Assembly: GCA_041941305.1 (NCBI GenBank)
Contig: JBGTQJ010000017.1
Span: 93,602 to 157,601, forward strand
Direction of reading: 5' to 3'
Origin: JANSWP01 sp041941305
Lineage (GTDB): Bacteria > Bacteroidota > Bacteroidia > Chitinophagales > Saprospiraceae
DNA length: 64,000 bases
The notes under the pieces were generated by a model, which was given only the letters and a program-made list of their open reading frames with translations, was not told where the DNA came from and ran no database searches. The translations under genes were made by a program, and so were the position numbers. Positions 36,742-44,343 of the stretch are shown one piece after another. How positions within the stretch are numbered: position 1 is the stretch's first letter; the number at the start of each line of letters is the position of its first letter.

Positions 36742-39705
36742 ATGATTCAAATCGAGAAAACGATGCAATTATTTGATACAAAGCCCATAACCAATCGCTA
36801 TACCATTGTTTACAACCTTACAGAAATAGCACCAGCGCTATATGCCCCCAATGCCTACATCGTTCAAACCGACAAATCTGGTGAATTGACCCATATTCTC
36901 CAAAAAGCATTCAAAAAAACCATTCCAAGTTTTGGTTTGGATTTAACCCTTGAACGAGTCCGGCTTTTTGATATTATTGAAAGACTGAACACAAAATCAC
37001 TTGAAGAAAAGTTTCGTATGCCACGCCGTCGAATCCTGCCTTTAAGTAAATTATTGGAACAACCTGAACAAAAACTAAAAATAGTCAAATATGTCCAGAA
37101 AGAATTGGATGTCTTTTTATCCCTTATTACTGAGCAAAAATTGCATCTGTGCTGGGAGGTAGAGAAAAAGGTTTTGGTTAAAGATGTAATGATTGAACTA
37201 GCTGACAATCAGTTGATTCCAAAACTGAATTTTCAGAAATTAGAAGATGTGGTTCATTATCATTTGCAGTTTGAAGACGATCAGGGTATTTGGGAAGTCA
37301 ATTCCAGGGAAGTGGTACCATTGGTCAATTATCCGGCCTGGATTTTTGTAGACTACCAATTATTCAGAGTGCCCAACATCAACGGAAATATGGTAAAACC
37401 TTTTCGGAAAAACCAGATAGTGAAGATTCCACAACGATCAGTAAAAACCTATTTCCAAAAATTTATTTTAAAACAAGCCTCCAAACTGGACATTGAAGCA
37501 GATGGATTTAAGGTGGTGAAAAATAGCGATTTGACGAGCTGCCAATTGGAGTTAACAAGAGATATTTTTACCAAAGATTTTGGATTGAATGTCAAGTTTA
37601 GGTATTCAGATACGCTTTTTTACTGGAATGAGAAACGAGCAAAAAGAACGGATTTGAGTTTTAGCGATTCAGAGGACGTGGTCATACAGCAAATAATTAG
37701 AGCAAAAGAAGTGGAGGAGGAGTTTTTATGGAAATTAGAAGATTTTGGCTTGGAACCACAATCCAATAATTTGTTTCAATTATCTGAGCATAAAAATGAT
37801 AATTATGCTATTATTGAATGGTTAATTGAGCATCAGCTTGTACTAGAAGAAGAAGGCTTTGAAATTGTACCGCCACATTTTGAACTTAAGCCCATTCACC
37901 TTTCCAAGCCCCAACTCAGTCAAAATTTTGAAAAGCAAAACGACTGGTTTGATTTACATATCATTGTGACTGTTGACAACTTTAGTATTCCATTTTACAA
38001 GTTGGCGCCTTTTATTAAGAATGGAAATCGGTTTTATCCCTTGCCGAATGGTTCCTGGTTTTTGATTCCACTCGAATGGATGACCAAATTTTTGGCTTTG
38101 GCTCAATTTGGTAGACGGGAAGCGGATAAATTTAGATTGTCCAAAAGTCAATTTACACTTTTAAGAGATTTAGATATTGATGCAGGTGAAACATCAGACA
38201 ATGATTGGAAAGATCTTGACTTCAAATTACCTGAAGGATTGAAAGCTACCTTAAGACCCTACCAATTGGAAGGGGTAAAATGGTTGATTTGGAATTATCA
38301 AAATAACCTGGGGGCATGCCTGGCAGACGATATGGGCTTGGGAAAAACATTACAGACCATTACGGTTTTGCTGCATTCCAAATATCAAAAATCCCTAAAT
38401 GGTACCATAAGTGAACCTTCCTTTGAGCAGTTGAACATGTTTGATTCAGCTGCGGATTTAAAATATTTGCAACCACTGAATGCGCTCATTATTTTGCCTG
38501 CTTCTTTGGTATTCAATTGGGAAAGAGAATTAAAAAAATTTGCGCCTGGATTAAGTGGATATCGACATACGGGATCAAAACGACATAAAGACCCCAGAAT
38601 ATTGGTTCGGTTCGATGTTTTGCTTACGACCTATCAAACGGCATTAAAGGATGTCGAAATCCTTAAAAAAATGGATTTTGAGTACATCGTTTTGGATGAA
38701 AGCCAGCAAATCAAAAACAAAGACAGCAAAATTTTTAAAGCAATAAATCAATTCCAGGGCAAACACAAGATTTCATTAAGTGGAACGCCTATCGAAAATT
38801 CACTTTCAGATCTTTGGTCCCAAATGCAGTTTATCAACCCGGGATTATTGGGCAGTTACGCTTTTTTTAAACGAGCGTTCATTCGGTCTATAGAAAAAGA
38901 AGGCGATGATGTAAAAAAGGAACAATTGCGAACCATGGTTTCTCCCTTTTTACTTCGCAGAACCAAAGAACAAGTAGCCAGGGATTTGCCCGAATTGGAC
39001 TTACAGGTTTTTTATTCAGAAATGGCAACAGAACAACGAAAATTGTATGAAAAGGAAAAATCAAAAGCTCGTAATTTTCTTTTGGAAAATTACGATAAAG
39101 GGAATTTTGAATACCAGAGTTTGGTGATCCGTACCCTTTTGAAATTGAGGCAATTGGTCAATCACCCCAAATTGGTTTTTGATGATTTTGACAAGGAATC
39201 CGGAAAATTTAAGGATGTTTTAGAAAAATGGGAGGTCATTACCAAGTCTAATCACAAAATATTGATTTTCAGCAGCTTTGTAAAATACCTGAATTTGTTT
39301 AAAAATCACTTTTCTGAAAATAATCAGGCCTTCTCCTGGCTTACAGGGGGTGTTTCAGCAAAAAAAAGAGAAACAGAAATTGCCAAATTCCAGAATGAAG
39401 ATTCTGTAAGTTCCTTTCTTATTTCTACCAAAGCTGGAGGAACTGGTTTGAATCTCACGGCTGCTGATTATGTGTTCATGCTGGACCCCTGGTGGAATCC
39501 AGCGGCAGAAAAACAGGCAATTGCCCGTGCCCACCGTATAGGTCAAACCAAAAAAGTTTTTGCCTTGAAATTTATTACAAAAGATAGCATTGAAGAAAAG
39601 ATTTTAAAATTGCAGGAACGAAAGTCCGCACTTGCTGAAGATATTTTGATGGGAGCCGGCAAGCAAACTTTGACAAAAGGAGAATTGGAGTTTTTGTTGG
39701 ATTAG
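36742..39705 (+). CDS. SNF2-family DNA-translocating ATPase/helicase
   Basis: A 987-residue protein. The C-terminal half is a complete Swi2/Snf2 motor: LRPYQLEGVKWLIWNYQ, Walker A CLADDMGLGKTLQT (~residue 530), Walker B VLDESQQIKN (~650), SLSGTPIENSLSDLWS, then the second RecA domain FLISTKAGGTGLNLTAAD, DPWWNPAAEKQAIARAHRIG and the Q that completes motif VI. The first ~480 residues are a poorly conserved region of its own, without a zinc SWIM signature that I can see. Bacterial SNF2 proteins remodel protein-DNA or polymerase complexes (RapA) or serve defence islands. The divergent nuclease-like gene is its only suggestive partner. Met8 is an alternative start. Confidence 0.9.
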   Translation: MIQIEKTMQLFDTKPITNRYTIVYNLTEIAPALYAPNAYIVQTDKSGELTHILQKAFKKTIPSFGLDLTLERVRLFDIIERLNTKSLEEKFRMPRRRILPLSKLLEQPEQKLKIVKYVQKELDVFLSLITEQKLHLCWEVEKKVLVKDVMIELADNQLIPKLNFQKLEDVVHYHLQFEDDQGIWEVNSREVVPLVNYPAWIFVDYQLFRVPNINGNMVKPFRKNQIVKIPQRSVKTYFQKFILKQASKLDIEADGFKVVKNSDLTSCQLELTRDIFTKDFGLNVKFRYSDTLFYWNEKRAKRTDLSFSDSEDVVIQQIIRAKEVEEEFLWKLEDFGLEPQSNNLFQLSEHKNDNYAIIEWLIEHQLVLEEEGFEIVPPHFELKPIHLSKPQLSQNFEKQNDWFDLHIIVTVDNFSIPFYKLAPFIKNGNRFYPLPNGSWFLIPLEWMTKFLALAQFGRREADKFRLSKSQFTLLRDLDIDAGETSDNDWKDLDFKLPEGLKATLRPYQLEGVKWLIWNYQNNLGACLADDMGLGKTLQTITVLLHSKYQKSLNGTISEPSFEQLNMFDSAADLKYLQPLNALIILPASLVFNWERELKKFAPGLSGYRHTGSKRHKDPRILVRFDVLLTTYQTALKDVEILKKMDFEYIVLDESQQIKNKDSKIFKAINQFQGKHKISLSGTPIENSLSDLWSQMQFINPGLLGSYAFFKRAFIRSIEKEGDDVKKEQLRTMVSPFLLRRTKEQVARDLPELDLQVFYSEMATEQRKLYEKEKSKARNFLLENYDKGNFEYQSLVIRTLLKLRQLVNHPKLVFDDFDKESGKFKDVLEKWEVITKSNHKILIFSSFVKYLNLFKNHFSENNQAFSWLTGGVSAKKRETEIAKFQNEDSVSSFLISTKAGGTGLNLTAADYVFMLDPWWNPAAEKQAIARAHRIGQTKKVFALKFITKDSIEEKILKLQERKSALAEDILMGAGKQTLTKGELEFLLD

Positions 39706-39740
39706 TTTATGTGAGAACTAAAATCAATTAAAATTAAAAT

Positions 39741-39801
39741 GAAAATGAAAATTGTCGCACTTGACCTATTTTCATTTTCATTTTCATTTTCATTTTCATT
39801 T
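39741..39801. repeat. TTTTCA hexamer tract with inverted AAAATG copies
   Basis: Five consecutive TTTTCA units (about 39769-39800), preceded by AAAATGAAAATGAAAAT, form a simple-sequence hairpin between the convergent helicase and isomerase genes. It could slip during replication and may work as a weak two-way terminator. Confidence 0.55.
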
Positions 39802-40716
39802 TTTTGGAATGTATTGTCTTAAATAATTATAAGCTTGCTTAAGTGAAGCTATTCTTTTGTCCAGGCTTCCTTCATAAGCCCGGTCTTCTACTTCTACACA
39901 AACACAGCCCTCAAATCCTGTATCGGTCAGTATGGAAAAGAATTTTCCCCAATTTACATCACCCATGCCCGGAAGTTTTGGTGTATGCCATTGGTTTGGA
40001 GGTGCCATGATTCCAACTTCCTTGAGTTTTTCTCGATCTATTCTTACATCTTTGGCATGTATATGAAATAGCTTATCGGAAAAATCATTCATTGGTATGA
40101 GGTAATCCATATGTTGCCAAATCATATGGGAAGGGTCATAATTCAAACCGAAATAATCGCTCGGAATTTCCTCAAACATTTTTCGCCAAATAGCTGGTGA
40201 AGTTGCAAGGTTTTTCCCTCCAGGCCATTCATCATAGGTAAATAGCATCGGGCAATTTTCAATGCCTATTTTTACTTCATATTGTTCAGCAAAGGCAATA
40301 ATGGATTTCCAGATTTGTAAAAATCTCGTCCAATTCTCAGGAATACTCTTAGTCCAGTCTCTTCCAACAAAAGTGTTCATCTGATTGATTTCCAAAAGGG
40401 CAGCAGCCTGAATGACCTTCTTGATATGGTTTTGATAGACTTTGGCTGCTTCCACATTTGGGGTCAATGGATTAGGGTAATATCCCAAACCACTTATTGC
40501 AATTCCATATTTATCGGAAAGCTCAAGAATTGTTATCGCATGCTCTTTGGTAAAATCGATCACATCAATATGGGTTACACCAGCATATCGCCTTTCAGCT
40601 TTACCTTTTGGCCAACACATCAACTCTACACAGTCAAACCCAATTTCATTTGCAATTTGAAATACCGCTTCTAAAGAAGCATCAGGCAATATGGCACTGA
40701 CAAATCCTAACTTCAT
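39796..40716 (-). CDS. Sugar phosphate isomerase/epimerase-like TIM-barrel protein
   Basis: A 306-residue TIM barrel of the xylose isomerase/AP-endonuclease-2 superfamily. It starts MKLGFVSAILPDASLEAVF. Candidate metal ligands are in VKIGIENCPM (Glu), LNYDPSHMIWQ (Asp and His), LFHIHAKDVRI (His) and VCVEVEDRAY (Glu). No signal peptide. The family includes inositol and ketose epimerases, and the substrate cannot be deduced. It is not in an operon with a transporter or dehydrogenase. The C-terminus reaches into the TTTTCA repeat tract. Confidence 0.85.
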   Translation of the reverse strand: MKLGFVSAILPDASLEAVFQIANEIGFDCVELMCWPKGKAERRYAGVTHIDVIDFTKEHAITILELSDKYGIAISGLGYYPNPLTPNVEAAKVYQNHIKKVIQAAALLEINQMNTFVGRDWTKSIPENWTRFLQIWKSIIAFAEQYEVKIGIENCPMLFTYDEWPGGKNLATSPAIWRKMFEEIPSDYFGLNYDPSHMIWQHMDYLIPMNDFSDKLFHIHAKDVRIDREKLKEVGIMAPPNQWHTPKLPGMGDVNWGKFFSILTDTGFEGCVCVEVEDRAYEGSLDKRIASLKQAYNYLRQYIPKK

Positions 40717-40811
40717 GGTTTTGTTTTGATTAGAAAAACCTAAAAATAAAAACCGTCCGCTTTCTGGCGTTCATCGGCTATCAATTTTTTCCAATTTCTC
40801 TAAAAAAATCA

Positions 40812-40839
40812 TTGAAACCTCGACACTTTCCTACCTTTG
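40812..40839 (+). promoter_or_regulatory. Bacteroidota-type promoter of the MATE gene
   Basis: TTG at 40812-40814, 17 bases, then TACCTTTG at 40832-40839, a full match to TTG-N17-TAnnTTTG. Only 7 bases separate it from ATG 40847, so the transcript should be leaderless or nearly so. Confidence 0.65.
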
Positions 40840-40846
40840 TCTCCAC

Positions 40847-42184
40847 ATGCGTCTCAGTACCACATATAAACAAATACTCTCCATTTCTACCCCTATCATG
40901 TTGGGCAGTGCAGTTCAAAATCTCATAGCATTGACTGACAGTGTTTTCTTATTCCACAAGAGTGAAGCAGACTTTGCGACTATTGGCTTTGTTGGCGTTT
41001 TTTACCTGGTTGTAGCAGCTATCGGTTATGGTTTTTCCAAAGGGGGACAAATAATGATTGCACGCAGAATGGGGGAGGGCAATCCCCAGGAAGTTGGCAG
41101 GACTTTTTATGCCATGCTCTATTTTGAGGTTGGTCTGGCACTCGTCATGTTTTTGTTTATGCAATATGGTTGTGGCTGGTTTTTTGACCTTTTTCTCGAT
41201 TCAGAAATCGTTTTGATCAAAAGCCTGGAATACCTGAATTATCGATCCTGGGGAGTATTTTTTAGTTATGTTGGAGTCGCAATTATTGCATTGTATACGG
41301 GAGTTGCAAGAACGGCATTTATCATGGTGGATGTCATGATTCTTGCGATTGTAAACGGAATTCTCAACTATGCCTTGATTTTTGGTAAATGGGGATTGCC
41401 GGAAATGGGAATAGCAGGAGCGGGATTAGCCAGTACCATCGCCGAGGTGGTCGCCTTCGTAGTCTATTTTATTTACATCATATTCGATAAAAAAGCCAGT
41501 GTCTATCGCTTGTTCAGCTTGCCAAATATTGATATTGAACTGATAAAGAAACAATATAAAATTGGAACACCAGTCGTGGCTCAGGCAGTCGTTGGATTGG
41601 GCAGTTGGTTTGTATTTTTTGGCATCATTGAAAATATGGGGGAACGCGAATTAGCCATTTCCAATCTCGTAAGAATGGTGTATTTGGTCCTTTCCATTCC
41701 GTGTTGGGGCTATGCAAGTGGAGTGAATACATTAGTAAGTGGATTTATTGGTGCAGAGAAAAGACAGGCTGTCATTCCTATGATCTGGAAAACTGCCAAA
41801 CTATGTTGGTGGTCTACTATGATCCTGGCGCTACCTGTGGCCTTTTTTCCAGAAGTCATCCTTTATCCTTTGCTTGGGACAGAAGACATGTCGCTTATCA
41901 TGGATGCGAAACCCATATTTTACATTTTGCTCATCATTCTCACTGGTTTTTCCGTTGGAGCTGTATACTTCAATGGTTTAACTGGTACCGGAGCTACCTA
42001 TTTTGGACTGAAAATTCAGGTAGTTGGGGCTTTTGCATACCTGGCCTACATATACTTAATCGTAGAATTTACACATGGGGGATTGCTCTGGGCCTGGGCT
42101 TCCGAAATACTTTACTGGATCTTGATGATGGGTATGACCATGTGGTATTTGAAAGGAAAAGAATGGTACCATCTCGAGGTTTGA
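40847..42184 (+). CDS. MATE-family multidrug/organic cation efflux transporter
   Basis: A 445-residue integral membrane protein with about 12 hydrophobic helices in two related halves. The first helix carries STPIMLGSAVQNLIALTDSV, typical of the MATE N-lobe; GYGFSKGGQIMIARRMGEG and PCWGYASGVNTLVSGFIG are the conserved loops at matching places in the two halves. MATE proteins exchange drugs or metabolites for Na+ or H+. The gene has its own promoter. A perfect inverted repeat lies ~75 bp after the stop. Confidence 0.9.
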   Translation: MRLSTTYKQILSISTPIMLGSAVQNLIALTDSVFLFHKSEADFATIGFVGVFYLVVAAIGYGFSKGGQIMIARRMGEGNPQEVGRTFYAMLYFEVGLALVMFLFMQYGCGWFFDLFLDSEIVLIKSLEYLNYRSWGVFFSYVGVAIIALYTGVARTAFIMVDVMILAIVNGILNYALIFGKWGLPEMGIAGAGLASTIAEVVAFVVYFIYIIFDKKASVYRLFSLPNIDIELIKKQYKIGTPVVAQAVVGLGSWFVFFGIIENMGERELAISNLVRMVYLVLSIPCWGYASGVNTLVSGFIGAEKRQAVIPMIWKTAKLCWWSTMILALPVAFFPEVILYPLLGTEDMSLIMDAKPIFYILLIILTGFSVGAVYFNGLTGTGATYFGLKIQVVGAFAYLAYIYLIVEFTHGGLLWAWASEILYWILMMGMTMWYLKGKEWYHLEV

Positions 42185-42257
42185 TCAAAATGAGGACTGT
42201 TAATGGAGAATTGAATTGGAAAGATTCCGTTTTGTAGAAATGTCTCTGGGCTTTTTC

Positions 42258-42314
42258 AGACCGTTTCACTGTCAGAGGTCAGAATAAGTCCGACCTCTGA
42301 CAGTGAAACGGTCT
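42258..42314. repeat. Perfect 23-bp inverted repeat after the MATE gene
   Basis: The arms 42258-42280 and 42292-42314 (starting AGACCGTTTCACTGTCAG) are exact complements with an 11-base loop. There is no T-run, so it is more likely a palindromic repeat unit than a classical terminator, though such a stable stem would also stabilise or end the MATE transcript. Confidence 0.7.
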
Positions 42315-42446
42315 AGCTAGCACCAGTCCAAAACATTTAATGGAATAGGAATGTCCTAATCTATACACAAGAATTTTGTAATTTTCAATCTGAATTATGC
42401 AAGCAATTCTTTCTTTTGATTTCCAAAAAAATCATTCTTCGTCTTT

Positions 42447-43112
42447 ATGAAACTTATGAGGTCCACCTTTACCATTTCTATTCTTTTAGGATTTTCTGTA
42501 TTGCTCTATTCTCAATCAACAGATATTTCTCCAAATGGCATTTTTATCTCTATGTCTACAGTTGGAGATGATCCGCTCAATCCAAGAAATTTCAATAGGA
42601 AAGATTGGCGATTCCCCAGTTTTGAAATTGCTTATTTGCGTCGAAACCCGAAAGGTCAAATCCATCAAATAGGCATATATGGCCTGTATTTTTTAGAAGA
42701 TGTGCTTTCCATTGCACAGTTGAAAGAATGGGGATTTGGAATTCGATATGGGTGGAATTTTGAAGTCATTAAATTAAGCCCCAGGATATTTTTGAATCTA
42801 ACACCTACCGTATTAATTCACAATCGTTATTCAAAATACATCCCTTTCAATTCCACAAATAACTTCCCTGTGGAGGAGGGTTTGGTAGAGGCCATTACGG
42901 GAGTAACCCCATCTATAAAATTGAAAACCAAAGGATCTGCCTATTTTCATTTTGGATTCCCCATCTCTTTTTTCGCTTTTTCCAGAGAAGCTTTAAAATT
43001 AAAGGATCCAACTTTAACCAAGCGGCAACAAGAGTCTGTGGGTTTTTCCTTTGACTTGCTGACATTTTCCAGGACAGAAATTGAATTTGGTATTGGTTGG
43101 TTTTTTGAATGA
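42447..43112 (+). CDS. Exported protein of unknown function, possibly outer-membrane
   Basis: A 221-residue protein that I do not recognise. A signal peptide (FTISILLGFSVLLYSQ) ends near residue 23. The remainder alternates hydrophobic and polar residues as in small outer-membrane barrels (SFEIAYLRRNPKGQIHQIGI, EWGFGIRYGWNFEVIKLSP) and ends with aromatic IEFGIGWFFE, a typical barrel-like C-terminus. There is no neighbour with an obvious functional link. Confidence 0.7.
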   Translation: MKLMRSTFTISILLGFSVLLYSQSTDISPNGIFISMSTVGDDPLNPRNFNRKDWRFPSFEIAYLRRNPKGQIHQIGIYGLYFLEDVLSIAQLKEWGFGIRYGWNFEVIKLSPRIFLNLTPTVLIHNRYSKYIPFNSTNNFPVEEGLVEAITGVTPSIKLKTKGSAYFHFGFPISFFAFSREALKLKDPTLTKRQQESVGFSFDLLTFSRTEIEFGIGWFFE

Positions 43113-43118
43113 ATGATT

Positions 43119-43168
43119 GGTTGCTGGGTTGCTGGTTACTGGGTACTGGGTACTGGGTACTGGTTGCT
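43119..43168. repeat. Degenerate heptamer tandem repeat
   Basis: About seven units of GGGTACT / GGTTGCT / GGTTACT run directly after the exported-protein gene, with three exact GGGTACT copies in the middle (43141-43161). It is a small minisatellite that could vary in copy number between strains. Confidence 0.6.
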
Positions 43169-43214
43169 AGGATTGGATTTAGTTATTAGTTAAGCATCTC
43201 AAAATAGGATAGTT

Positions 43215-43949
43215 TTAATTTTCAACTACCAACTGGCTCAATGCTTTCTTTTTACTCTCTTTCAACTCAAAGCTAAATCCTTCATTGATAAAGTTGCGGT
43301 ATTTCTCTTCATCAAATTGAAACAATTTGGCAGGTCGATGTGCAACGCCTTCCTGGGTCTCATTCAGATCAATCAATAAATTCATGGATAGGATTTTCTT
43401 GCGGAAATTGCGCTTGTCGAGCTCGGTTACCAAAATGGATTCATAGAGATGTTGTAATTCGGTAAGCGTAAATTTTGGTGGCAACAATTCAAAACCTACA
43501 GGGCGAGTACGGACTACTTCTTTCAATCGTTCACAACAGGCTGCTAAAATTTCATTGTGATCAAAAGCCAAATCTTCAACGTCCGTAATGGAATGCCATT
43601 TTGCCTTTTTTGCAAATGAAGCGGGTGTCAATACATAATCGCTAATCTTAATCAGGGAATAGTAGGCGATGGTAATAACCCTGCCAAGGGGATGTCTGTC
43701 AACAGAACCAAAAGTTCGGACTTGCTCAAGGTAAACTTCCTTCAATCCGGTCAATTCCTCCAAGACTCTTTGAGCAGCTGTATTCAGGTCTTCATTGGGG
43801 TAAACCAAATCGCCCGGCAATGCCCATTTCCCTTTATATGGAACCGTACCACGCTTGATCAGTAAAACCTTTAAGCCACCTTCATCAAAACCGAAAATTA
43901 CATTGTCCACCGAAAAGGCAGACTTAAAGAAGTTGCTAAATTCGTTCAT
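43215..43949 (-). CDS. NrtR-like Nudix-domain transcriptional regulator
   Basis: A 244-residue protein. The N-terminal Nudix fold (VDNVIFGFDEGGLKVLLIKR, then WALPGDLVYPNEDLNTAAQR and VLEELTGL) has a degenerate Nudix box, as in NrtR-type regulators that sense ADP-ribose or related ligands rather than hydrolyse them. The C-terminal ~80 residues (KFTLTELQHLYESILVTELD, KRNFRKKIL) are the winged-helix DNA-binding domain. NrtR regulators control NAD or sugar metabolism; no such gene is adjacent here, so the target is unknown. Confidence 0.85.
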   Translation of the reverse strand: MNEFSNFFKSAFSVDNVIFGFDEGGLKVLLIKRGTVPYKGKWALPGDLVYPNEDLNTAAQRVLEELTGLKEVYLEQVRTFGSVDRHPLGRVITIAYYSLIKISDYVLTPASFAKKAKWHSITDVEDLAFDHNEILAACCERLKEVVRTRPVGFELLPPKFTLTELQHLYESILVTELDKRNFRKKILSMNLLIDLNETQEGVAHRPAKLFQFDEEKYRNFINEGFSFELKESKKKALSQLVVEN

Positions 43950-43989
43950 ATCCTAACGCTTACGTAAAACGGCTTACCATCACCGTACA

Positions 43990-44215
43990 TTTAATAAAAT
44001 CACGGTTGGAAGAAATTTGGGTTGTGTGTTATAATGTAAGATGCAAACCTCGCCGCACCTCCTGGTGCGGCTCGATGGGGTTATAAGGGGACAAAAAACC
44101 CGAAACGGGCTCTTTTGTCCCCTTATAACCCCCCGTGAGCGGTGCGAAAGCACCGCGAACAATTCTAATCGCACATTTTCCTACACCACCGAACCGTGCA
44201 ACGTATTTGGTCGGA
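43990..44215. repeat. Branched palindrome (cruciform-like) with three internal hairpins
   Basis: A central perfect 20-bp inverted repeat, GGGGTTATAAGGGGACAAAA (44077-44096) against 44113-44132, encloses CCCG-AAA-CGGG (44099-44109). Each arm carries a side hairpin: GCCGCACC-TCCT-GGTGCGGC (44052-44071) on the left and GCGGTGC-GAAA-GCACCGC (44139-44156) on the right. Outer sequences also pair weakly. The symmetric, branched form looks like a structured RNA or a fold-back mobile unit. It fills the 394-bp spacer upstream of the Nudix regulator. Confidence 0.7.
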
Positions 44216-44343
44216 AATTAATTTTTTTTTAATAATTGGGCAAAGATCATTAGTGTAATTTTTACACAAGATTGAAGGTGGACTATTAATGTGTTGATAA
44301 ACAGTCGATTAGGAATGGAGTGTTTTTTATATGCATATTGGAT

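Noticed and set aside
41701..42237. 178-residue plus-strand frame overlapping the end of the MATE gene
   Set aside because: An out-of-frame shadow of the transporter, Cys/Trp-rich without any motif.
43119..43168. CRISPR-like array
   Set aside because: Units are only 7 bases, contiguous and without spacers, so this is a minisatellite.
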